From an uncultured Lentisphaeria bacterium (GTDB lineage Bacteria; Verrucomicrobiota; Lentisphaeria; Victivallales; Victivallaceae), in the NCBI GenBank assembly GCA_903821255.1, contig CAIJKT010001095.1:1-9193 (forward strand): 9,193 nucleotides of DNA, given 5' to 3'. The notes beneath the pieces are model-generated. The model was not told the DNA's origin. It saw only the letters and a list, made by a program, of their open reading frames with translations, and searched no databases. Below are positions 1-5,383 of the stretch, one piece after another. The position numbers were made by a program, and so were the translations under genes. Numbering within the stretch: the stretch's first letter is position 1; each line of letters begins with the position of its first letter.

Positions 1-525
1 ATCACAGGCGTCCATAAAGGCGGCCTTATTGCTGGGATTCCTTATCTTTACCATGGAATAACCCGCCCATGGCACCCAGGTCAGGTTGCCCATATTGGCG
101 GCGTAAGCGACGTTGACCGGACGTAAAGCGGCCTTCCAGCCGGTATAGCCATAACCTGCCATAGAGTTATCGTTCTGGGCCGCCATTGCTTTGGGACAGA
201 GTTTGTTTGCCGGCCAGAAATTATTGGCGGTAGGCTCATTTTGAATTTGCAAAATCTTGAGAAGAGCCTGATTGGAATACCAGCGGGTATTGGTATTGGC
301 GTGAAAAATCGGCACCCAGGAGTCTCTATTTTCATTGGCATATATGATTCCAGCCGTACCCAGTTGCTTAAGCAGATTTATGCATGTGGTCTGGCGGGCT
401 GTTTCACGCGCTTTGTTCAGCGCCGGCAGCAGCATTCCGGCTAAAATCGCAATGATGGCAATCACCACGAGGAGTTCAATGAGTGTGAAATTTGATTTAC
501 AGGACCGTGAATTTTGTTTATACAT
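1..525 (-). CDS. Type II secretion/type IV pilin-like pseudopilin (prepilin N-terminal methylation domain), 3' end outside window
   Basis: The first 175 residues are visible and the frame is open to the window edge. A short basic leader ([12 protein letters not shown]) is followed by [20 protein letters not shown] and LPALNKARE, the class III prepilin signal. A prepilin peptidase would cut between N12 and F13; E17 is the conserved Glu+5. The hydrophobic helix (about 13-33) anchors the protein in the inner membrane or packs it into a pseudopilus. The remaining globular part contains Trp, Tyr and Cys ([18 protein letters not shown]), as in the large pseudopilin families of Lentisphaerae. Residue -1 is Asn instead of the usual Gly. 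The start has an AAGGAG ribosome site at 532-537 (minus) with a 6-nt gap. The promoter is almost identical to that of the PfkB operon near 4440, so co-regulation with sugar catabolism is likely. The exact role (pilus, secretion or surface sugar handling) is not determined by sequence. Confidence 0.9.
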   Translation of the reverse strand, partial: MYKQNSRSCKSNFTLIELLVVIAIIAILAGMLLPALNKARETARQTTCINLLKQLGTAGIIYANENRDSWVPIFHANTNTRWYSNQALLKILQIQNEPTANNFWPANKLCPKAMAAQNDNSMAGYGYTGWKAALRPVNVAYAANMGNLTWVPWAGYSMVKIRNPSNKAAFMDACD

Positions 526-577
526 AAGCTACTCCTTCGTGTTACTTTTTTTGGTAAACTCCGTTTTACATAGTTAG

Positions 578-606
578 ATAATATTGCCGGGATTGAAATT
601 TGTCAA
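578..606 (-). promoter_or_regulatory. Sigma-70-type promoter of the pseudopilin gene
   Basis: On the minus strand, TTGACA (601-606) and TATTAT (578-583) are separated by exactly 17 bp. This predicts a start of transcription near 571 and a leader of about 45 nt before the ATG at 525. The -35 is consensus and the -10 matches at 5 of 6 positions. The whole block from 608 down to 551 is repeated, with few changes, in front of the PfkB gene. Confidence 0.85.
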
Positions 607-626
607 CCGTCGATGGGGAAATTATT

Positions 627-671
627 TGATAATTATATGATATAAGATGATAAAGATGATAAAACATGATA
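627..671 (-). repeat. Five phased TATCA repeats upstream of the pseudopilin promoter (probable operator array)
   Basis: On the minus strand TATCA occurs at 667-671, 657-661, 648-652, 638-642 and 627-631, so starts are 10, 9, 10 and 11 bp apart, about one helical turn each. Several copies extend to TTTATCAT. The array ends about 20 bp upstream of the -35 box. The last three spacings (9, 10, 11) recur exactly in front of the PfkB operon. An inverted TTATCAT lies at 693-699 on the plus strand, within CAATTATCATTAA. The likely binder is the DeoR-family protein at 3465-4232, but this is inference. Apart from this array and the promoter, nothing else was recognised in 526-791; there is no convincing terminator for the amidohydrolase operon. 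Confidence 0.6.
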
Positions 672-791
672 AAACAGTAATATTTCCGGCAATTATCATT
701 AACACCTTTAACATTTATTCTGACGGCAGAAAACTTTCTCCAATGAACTGATAACGCGAGATTCAAAAAACATTCTGAAACTCCATCCGGT

Positions 792-1625
792 TTATTTGTT
801 TAACTGTGCATATATTCCACGGGCATTGCCGTGAAGTATTTTCAGGCGCTCCTCCGGTTCTCCCCAGCGGTAGTAGTTGCCGCCGATCATTTCCAGGAAC
901 AACTCCCAGAAATCCATCAGTTTGAAGGCGTCTTGATGCCCCTGTTCGTTGCCATAACATAAAGCATCGGTAGCAAACAGAATTTTGTCGTTGAAATACC
1001 GTTTTTCATAACCATCGTGACATTTGCGGTCGAGATTTTTAATCAGCCATTCGATATCCTTGCGGTAGCCGCTAAGGTCGTGATAGATATTGGGATAATA
1101 ATATAAATTCTGCGCGGTCTCCTCCAGCCACGGATAGCCGAGATGTCCGCCGATCAGGATCAAATCCGGAAATGCCGCGGCGATAGTCGCAAGCTGCGCC
1201 GGATTCATATTGGCCGGACCGCAGGACAGATTCGGCCCCATTTGGCCGTACGGACATTTTTCCAGCAGGCCTGTATGAAAAAGGATTGGCATGCCCAGCG
1301 TGGCGGCGCGTTCGTAAAACGGAAAATATTCCGGCGATGCATACGGTTTTTCGGGACGGTACGCCTTTAGACCAAAAAATCCTTTTCCCTTCAGGCTGTC
1401 AATGTCATCCGGCGTCCGGCGCAAATCAAGATAGCCGAACGGGATAAAAAAGCCCGGAAAATCTTTTGCCGCCTGCAGAACTTCCGACTCGGCGGCAAAG
1501 GGCCGGGTGGACAGTTCGCAACCGCTGACATCCATCAACCATATCTGCTCCAGGCGTCCGGATGCGGCCACCTTATCGAGATTGCGAGGGTTCCGGCAAA
1601 GATGTGCATGTGCATCGATCATCAT
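792..1625 (-). CDS. Amidohydrolase family protein (Amidohydro_2 / TIM-barrel metal-dependent hydrolase)
   Basis: A 277-residue protein with the layout of the small Amidohydro_2 (PF04909-type) hydrolases. It shows an N-terminal DAHAHL metal motif (H6, H8), the strand-end K87 in GLKAYRPE, H117 in ILFHTG, H161 in IGGHLGYPW and the catalytic or metal Asp D220 in LFATDAL, and ends with a HGNARGIY helix typical of the family. The expected reaction is hydrolytic or decarboxylating attack at a metal centre on a small cytoplasmic metabolite; the substrate cannot be read from sequence. There is no signal peptide. The gene starts 8 bp after the stop of the NagB-like gene, with the ribosome site TGAGG overlapping that stop, so the two are surely co-transcribed and probably translationally coupled. 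A second ATG follows at 1622. It is too short and of the wrong subtype to be NagA (GlcNAc-6-phosphate deacetylase). Confidence 0.88.
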   Translation of the reverse strand: MMIDAHAHLCRNPRNLDKVAASGRLEQIWLMDVSGCELSTRPFAAESEVLQAAKDFPGFFIPFGYLDLRRTPDDIDSLKGKGFFGLKAYRPEKPYASPEYFPFYERAATLGMPILFHTGLLEKCPYGQMGPNLSCGPANMNPAQLATIAAAFPDLILIGGHLGYPWLEETAQNLYYYPNIYHDLSGYRKDIEWLIKNLDRKCHDGYEKRYFNDKILFATDALCYGNEQGHQDAFKLMDFWELFLEMIGGNYYRWGEPEERLKILHGNARGIYAQLNK

Positions 1626-1633
1626 ATTTTACC

Positions 1634-2503
1634 TCAAATGATGATTGACGGCGCGGTCGCGGTCGCCCGGTCTGTGGCAACAATATAGTTGCGATGATTT
1701 CTGATATGAGTGACAGGATAATCATCGCCGGGTACGCCCAGCGCGGCAATCCGCAGCACAGTATTGGCCCAATCCATGTCCGCATATTCGTTACGGGTCA
1801 TTAAGAGCATTTTCCGGGCGCCAAGACACTGTTTCATTCCCAGGGTAATGGCGCGGCGGGGAAAGTTGATCAGGTTGCCGCCGAGGCTGTGGCGCACCGC
1901 ATCAACAGTACGGGTAAAATCATTGATGGTAAGAATGCGCGGATCGGTGTCCTTGACACCCGCTTCCGGTTCGTTGAACGCAACATGCCCGTGAATTCCG
2001 ATACCGCCGTAACATACTTCGATGCCGCCGGCGGCGGCAATCATTTCAGGCAGTTTGTCCAGATTTTCCGGCGTCGGAAAAATCCTTTGTCCTTCCGGCA
2101 TCAGCAATTCTTTATCGACCAGATTGAAAAACAAGCCATTGATTTGTCCGCGAAAACTCAGCGGATGAGCGGATGAGATAAGTTTATCGTCATCATCGCA
2201 ATATTCGTCCATAAAAAAGAACCAGCAATTTTTCAAACTGATCCGTTCTTTATTGATTTTTGCAGCCATCAGCTTATAGGGCTGCGTGGGGCCAACCGGC
2301 ATGATAAACGCTGCCGGGCCTTTTTGCGTAACGCTTTTACGAAATTCCGTCACCATCTGTTCCGCCAGATAATCATAAAGCTCATCAAGGGTCTCTTTTA
2401 CCACCAGATGTCCTTTGCTTTCAGCCACCAGTTCCTCTACGGACAGTTTGAAAATACTTCTGATTTCCTCACTTCGATTAATACCGGTATTTATCTGTTT
2501 CAT
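1634..2503 (-). CDS. NagB/glucosamine-6-phosphate deaminase-like sugar-phosphate isomerase family protein
   Basis: A 289-residue protein of the NagB/RpiA/6-phosphogluconolactonase fold. Recognisable motifs are MPVGPTQPYKLM (68-79, the phosphate loop), FFMDEYC (D99 aligns with the general base Asp72 of E. coli NagB), GGIGIHGHVAFNEP (166-179; H173 and E178 align with His143 and Glu148) and RAITLGMKQCLGARKMLLM (217-235). A 20-30 residue N-terminal extension makes it longer than classical NagB (266 aa). Two positions differ from classical NagB: the Asp141 position is His171, and no Lys is evident where Lys208 binds phosphate. The substrate may therefore not be glucosamine-6-phosphate. First gene of an operon with the amidohydrolase; its own promoter lies at 2551-2579. 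The ribosome site AAAGGA at 2515-2520 is 11 nt from the ATG, which is rather long. Family is certain, reaction is not. Confidence 0.85.
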   Translation of the reverse strand: MKQINTGINRSEEIRSIFKLSVEELVAESKGHLVVKETLDELYDYLAEQMVTEFRKSVTQKGPAAFIMPVGPTQPYKLMAAKINKERISLKNCWFFFMDEYCDDDDKLISSAHPLSFRGQINGLFFNLVDKELLMPEGQRIFPTPENLDKLPEMIAAAGGIEVCYGGIGIHGHVAFNEPEAGVKDTDPRILTINDFTRTVDAVRHSLGGNLINFPRRAITLGMKQCLGARKMLLMTRNEYADMDWANTVLRIAALGVPGDDYPVTHIRNHRNYIVATDRATATAPSIII

Positions 2504-2550
2504 GTTGAAAAAAATCCTTTATTATGGTAAATTTGTTGAATGCTATGAAT

Positions 2551-2579
2551 ATTATAGTTGACATAGTTAAGCTTGACAA
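2551..2579 (-). promoter_or_regulatory. Sigma-70-type promoter of the NagB-like/amidohydrolase operon
   Basis: On the minus strand TTGTCA (2574-2579) and a perfect TATAAT (2551-2556) are separated by 17 bp. Transcription should start near 2544, giving a leader of about 40 nt. Read on the plus strand, the same stretch holds two direct TTGACA copies 15 bp apart (2558-2563 and 2573-2578). The divergent promoters therefore overlap or lie side by side, a usual arrangement for control by an AraC-type protein. Confidence 0.75.
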
Positions 2580-2595
2580 TATGTTTTTTGATGTA

Positions 2596-2622
2596 TTGAT
2601 TATACTATTGTAGCACAATCAA
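2596..2622. promoter_or_regulatory. Imperfect 27-bp palindrome just upstream of the araC-family gene (possible operator)
   Basis: TTGATTATACTA (2596-2607) and TAGCACAATCAA (2611-2622) form an inverted repeat with a 3-bp centre; 10 of 12 positions pair. It abuts the GGAG ribosome site (2624-2627) and contains a possible -10 (TATACT, 2601-2606), so a bound protein would block expression of the AraC-type gene. No clear -35 at 16-18 bp accompanies that -10, so the plus-strand promoter itself is uncertain. Confidence 0.45.
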
Positions 2623-2635
2623 CGGAGATGATGTG

Positions 2636-3457
2636 ATGAGACGGATTATCAGCAGAACAGACCCGAACAAACTGCCGCCGCTGCCATTGCCGCTTTATGT
2701 CAGGTCAGTCGGATATAACGAGGCGGAAAATGCATGGACTGAGTTCTTTCCCGCCGAAACCAAGAAATTTGTACAAATATTCTGGGGGGTAAGAGGTGAA
2801 GGAGAATTCCGCATCGGGGATTCCAGCTATGTGCTTCATTGCAACGAGGTCATCTATCATCTCCCCGGCGAAGATCATTTTCATAAATCACAGAGTCCTG
2901 TATGGGCCTATCACTGGTTTACTCTGGACGGACCTCTGGCGGTTGAATTTATCCAGGGATTTGGATATTCGCGCGAGGTGATGCCGGCCGGCCGGTGTCC
3001 TGTCGATCTCTTTCTTCAACTTGAGACACTGATGCGGGAGATGAGTCCCTACAGCCAGCGTAAAATGTTGAGTGTAGCCGTGGATATTCTTGCTTTGGCC
3101 GGAAGCAGAGACGACTCGAAAAATTCATGCGGCCAGGTAGTAAGTCACTTCATTGAACTTGTCCAGGAGAATTATTCGAACCCGTCAGTAAATATCAATG
3201 AACTGTCCGACCAGCTGAAAATTCATCGTACGACGTTGACCCGTCTCTTTAAAAAGCGGATGCTTGTTTCGCCGGGAGAATATCTGATGCAATTGCGGCT
3301 TCAAAGGGCATTATCGCTCTTGCGCGAAACGGATTATCCGGTTTATGAAATCGGAGAAATGGTCGGAATTCCGCACCGCGGCTATTTTTGCCGCCTGATA
3401 CGCCGCACGGTCGGCGTAAGTCCCGGCGTTTACCGTGAGCAGCTTTCCATGATATGA
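2636..3457 (+). CDS. AraC-family transcriptional regulator with N-terminal cupin-like sensor domain
   Basis: About 273 residues, typical for the family. The N-terminal half (about 40-105) is a cupin-like ligand domain: VQIFWGVRGEGEFRIGD, then EVIYHLPGEDHFHKS and WAYHWFTLDG. The C-terminal 100 residues hold the two helix-turn-helix units: VNINELSDQLKIHRTTLTRLFKKR (about 186-208) and VYEIGEMVGIPHRGYFCRLIRR (about 236-258), followed by GVSPGVYREQ, the standard AraC/XylS ending. It should sense a small, probably sugar-related, ligand in the cytoplasm and control the divergently transcribed NagB-like/amidohydrolase operon. The start is ambiguous: GTG at 2633 (5 nt from GGAG) or ATG at 2636 (8 nt from GGAG) in the same frame; the ATG is preferred. 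It is convergent with the deoR-type gene, with only 7 bp between the stops. Confidence 0.93.
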   Translation: MRRIISRTDPNKLPPLPLPLYVRSVGYNEAENAWTEFFPAETKKFVQIFWGVRGEGEFRIGDSSYVLHCNEVIYHLPGEDHFHKSQSPVWAYHWFTLDGPLAVEFIQGFGYSREVMPAGRCPVDLFLQLETLMREMSPYSQRKMLSVAVDILALAGSRDDSKNSCGQVVSHFIELVQENYSNPSVNINELSDQLKIHRTTLTRLFKKRMLVSPGEYLMQLRLQRALSLLRETDYPVYEIGEMVGIPHRGYFCRLIRRTVGVSPGVYREQLSMI

Positions 3458-3464
3458 TTATCCA

Positions 3465-4232
3465 TCATCTGCTGCTGACAATCCGACGGCATAAAGCAGC
3501 CAGAGACGCCGCCGGCTTGCTGTCGCAGAAGATAGCATCGAAATCCTGCAGACCGGCAAATTTAAACAGCCCGGTACGACCGAATTTAGTGCTGTCGATT
3601 AACAAGTATTTGCGGCATGCCAGTTTCATCGCTTTTTCCAGAAATTCAGCATGGTTCTCGTGATAAGTGGTTACCCCCTCGCCGGTAGCGCCCACGGCAG
3701 AGATAAATGCCTTGTCGATTTGCAGCCACTGCAAGCCTTCAACCGCGCTTTTGCCTAAAAACGAATTAAGCTGACAATTGTAATTACCGCCCAGGCCCAC
3801 TAACACGAAATGCGGCGGAAACAAACTGAATTCCTGGATGATATGGACTGAATTGGTAATGATTGTGAGATTCGACAGCGATAATTCCCTGATCCTTCTG
3901 GACAGATAAAGCACAGTCGTCGAGGAATCCAGAAAAATAATATCACCATCTTCAATGTAGGATTGAGCCAATTCTGCAATCACCGTTTTTCTGCCGGTTT
4001 CCTTGTTTATCCTTGCCGAAAAAGGGGAATCAATGGTCGTGGCTGCGTCTTTAGCCGGCATCAGCGCCGCACCGCCGTGGACCTTCTGAATCAGCTTTTT
4101 TCTGGTCAGTGCGGCGATATCCCGATGGATTGTGGCCGGTGACACATTGAAGTGCTTCATCAGTTCGTCCATTGAGCAGTATTTCCGCTCTTTCAGATAA
4201 TCGATTATTTCAAGTGAACGCAGCGTTTTCAT
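3465..4232 (-). CDS. DeoR/GlpR-family transcriptional regulator of sugar metabolism
   Basis: 255 residues, normal for the family. The N-terminal winged helix contains SMDELMKHFNVSPATIHRDIAAL (about 20-42) and the wing signature HGGA (about 52-55). The DeoRC sensor domain follows, with FLDSSTT (about 100-106), TIITNS, VLVGLGGNYN and LIDSTKFG (about 211-218). Such proteins are usually repressors released by a phosphorylated sugar. It is transcribed away from the PfkB operon, whose control region (4236-4472) it shares. TATCA repeats lie in front of that operon, in its own promoter and far upstream at the pseudopilin gene, making it the best candidate for controlling all three. B. subtilis IolR, the inositol repressor, belongs to the same family and binds direct repeats, which suits the IolB gene in the target operon. 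Two adjacent ATGs exist (4235 and 4232); the second is better spaced (6 nt) from AAAGG at 4239-4243. Confidence 0.92.
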   Translation of the reverse strand: MKTLRSLEIIDYLKERKYCSMDELMKHFNVSPATIHRDIAALTRKKLIQKVHGGAALMPAKDAATTIDSPFSARINKETGRKTVIAELAQSYIEDGDIIFLDSSTTVLYLSRRIRELSLSNLTIITNSVHIIQEFSLFPPHFVLVGLGGNYNCQLNSFLGKSAVEGLQWLQIDKAFISAVGATGEGVTTYHENHAEFLEKAMKLACRKYLLIDSTKFGRTGLFKFAGLQDFDAIFCDSKPAASLAALCRRIVSSR

Positions 4233-4308
4233 CATAAACCTTTGGTTAATAAAAATGAAGAAAAATTCTAATCACTCTGAAAATCTTCCACCAGTCGTTC
4301 TTCATTAT

Positions 4309-4323
4309 TTAATTCATAATTAA
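4309..4323. repeat. Perfect 6-3-6 palindrome TTAATTCATAATTAA at the deoR start of transcription
   Basis: Arms TTAATT (4309-4314) and AATTAA (4318-4323) flank CAT. It touches the -10 box of the deoR-type gene (4323-4328), so it spans the expected transcription start. In such AT-rich DNA a short palindrome can arise by chance. Confidence 0.35.
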
Positions 4324-4351
4324 GAATAAATGGATTAATGATAATTGTCAA
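4323..4351 (-). promoter_or_regulatory. Promoter of the deoR-family gene with an embedded TATCA site
   Basis: On the minus strand TTGACA (4346-4351) and TATTCT (4323-4328) are 17 bp apart, predicting a leader of roughly 80 nt before the start codon. The spacer contains ATTATCATTAAT (TATCA at 4339-4343). The 13-mer CAATTATCATTAA here (4335-4347, minus) is found again at 690-702 on the plus strand, next to the pseudopilin array. This fits autoregulation by the DeoR-type protein. Confidence 0.7.
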
Positions 4352-4358
4352 GAAATAT

Positions 4359-4393
4359 TGTCATTTATATCATATTTTATCATTTAATTATCA
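4359..4393 (+). repeat. Phased TATCA repeats upstream of the PfkB operon promoter (probable operator array)
   Basis: TGTCA at 4359-4363 and TATCA at 4368-4372, 4378-4382 and 4389-4393 start 9, 10 and 11 bp apart. This is the same spacing series as the last four repeats in front of the pseudopilin gene. The last repeat lies in AATTATCAAAT, also shared with that promoter, and starts 24 bp before the -35 box (25 bp at the pseudopilin). Confidence 0.6.
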
Positions 4394-4412
4394 AATTATT
4401 CCATTTTTATGG

Positions 4413-4441
4413 TTGACAGATTTCAATTTCGGCAATATTAT
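4413..4441 (+). promoter_or_regulatory. Sigma-70-type promoter of the PfkB-GH2-isomerase-IolB operon
   Basis: TTGACA (4413-4418) and TATTAT (4436-4441) are 17 bp apart; transcription should begin near 4448, leaving a leader of only about 25 nt. The core is almost the same as the pseudopilin promoter at 578-606. Downstream, AAACGGAGTTT (4452-4462) repeats the leader element of the pseudopilin gene. Its GGAG may serve as the ribosome site here, although 13 nt from the ATG is long. Confidence 0.85.
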
Positions 4442-4472
4442 TTAATCATGCAAACGGAGTTTATCAAGAAAA

Positions 4473-5381
4473 ATGAACAAGTCATACGATCTTATCGGGC
4501 TCGGGTACTGCGGTTTGGATCATTTATGTCTGGTGCCGCGCATCCCGGTGGATGACAAAGTCGAAGCGCCGGTCTCTCTCACTCAAGGCGGCGGCCCGGC
4601 AGCCACGGCAACTTATGCGGCGGCGAAACTGGGAGCCAAGACCGCGTTTATCGGCGCGACCGGCGATGACGACCGTGGTCTGGCCATTATGGACGGGCTG
4701 CGCAACGGTGGCGTGGATATTGCTGCGATGGTCACGCGATCCGGCGTGGAATCTCCGGCTGCGTTCTGCTGGACAGAGGAACCGACCGGACACCGGAGCA
4801 TTGTCTGGACGCGCGGCGGCGTCAAGCCACTCTTGCCAGAAGAAATCAATTTCGAGATAATCAAAAGCACCCGGTTGCTGCATCTTGACGGCCACCAGAC
4901 GGCGGCGGCGGTCTGCGCGGCGGAAATCGCGTGTGCCAATAACATAACCGTCGCGATTGATGCTGGAACTGTCGTTCCCGGCATCGAGCGACTGCTGGCG
5001 TTGTCTGGCATTATCATTGCTTCGGAAAAATTTGCGGAAAGATTCACCGGCGAGACCAACCCGGAGACCGCGGTCAGGAAACTCTTCCATAACAACTGCC
5101 TGTTCACTGCTGTAACGCTGGGGTCCAATGGCAGTATAGGTTTTGACGGTAAGATGCTTTATAAACAGCCGTCGTTTCCAGTGAAGGTGGTCGATACCAC
5201 CGGAGCCGGCGATGTATTTCACGGCGCATTCGCGTATCGTTATTTAAACGGCGGCGACTGGACCGGATGCCTCCGGTTTGCGGCGGCGGTGGCAGCCTTA
5301 AAATGTACTCAATTAGGCGGACGCACCGGTATTCCGTCCTTGTCCGAAGCTGAAAATTTCATGAAAAACAAAGGATGCTGA
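4473..5381 (+). CDS. PfkB-family carbohydrate kinase
   Basis: 302 residues, ribokinase-like fold. The N-terminal signature is GGGPAATATYAAAKLGAK (39-56) followed by GATGDDDRG. The C-terminal signature VVDTTGAGDVFHGAFAY (239-255) holds the anion-hole GAGD with catalytic base D247, and the end reads AALKCTQLGGRTGIP. It should phosphorylate a sugar or sugar acid with ATP in the cytoplasm. The two signatures and the ALKCT-GGR-GIP ending closely resemble the E. coli YihV (sulfofructose kinase) type as I remember it. However, the IolB partner would also suit an IolC-like 5-dehydro-2-deoxygluconokinase, so the substrate is open. First gene of the operon; it overlaps the region carrying the next gene's ribosome site. 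No other in-frame ATG makes a better start. Confidence 0.9.
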   Translation: MNKSYDLIGLGYCGLDHLCLVPRIPVDDKVEAPVSLTQGGGPAATATYAAAKLGAKTAFIGATGDDDRGLAIMDGLRNGGVDIAAMVTRSGVESPAAFCWTEEPTGHRSIVWTRGGVKPLLPEEINFEIIKSTRLLHLDGHQTAAAVCAAEIACANNITVAIDAGTVVPGIERLLALSGIIIASEKFAERFTGETNPETAVRKLFHNNCLFTAVTLGSNGSIGFDGKMLYKQPSFPVKVVDTTGAGDVFHGAFAYRYLNGGDWTGCLRFAAAVAALKCTQLGGRTGIPSLSEAENFMKNKGC

Positions 5382-5383
5382 GT

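Noticed and set aside
641..675. ATGATAAA repeats as a CRISPR or satellite array
   Set aside because: Units are under 10 bp with no spacers of 30-40 bp; the spacing of one helical turn upstream of a promoter fits an operator array.
719..732. Small hairpin (TTCTG-ACGG-CAGAA) downstream of the amidohydrolase gene as a terminator
   Set aside because: The stem is only 5 bp and no T-run follows in the direction of transcription.
792..2503. Reading the minus-strand pair as nagB-nagA
   Set aside because: The hydrolase is too short (277 residues) and of the Amidohydro_2 type, and the NagB-like protein lacks classical active-site residues; the gene symbols would mislead.
2633..2635. GTG at 2633 as the start of the AraC-type gene
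   Set aside because: It is possible, but the next codon is ATG with a good 8-nt distance from GGAG, so the ATG at 2636 is preferred.
4524..5222. Long open frame of 232 codons on the minus strand inside the PfkB gene
   Set aside because: It lies wholly opposite a gene with clear PfkB motifs, is rich in Arg and low-complexity runs, and has no recognisable domain or ribosome site; it is a shadow of GC-rich codons.
4473..5381. Naming the kinase yihV and the operon a sulfoquinovose pathway
   Set aside because: The kinase signatures resemble YihV, but that ending is shared by many PfkB proteins. The YihS-type isomerase, YihT aldolase and YihQ (GH31) are absent, with GH2, FucI-like isomerase and IolB instead.
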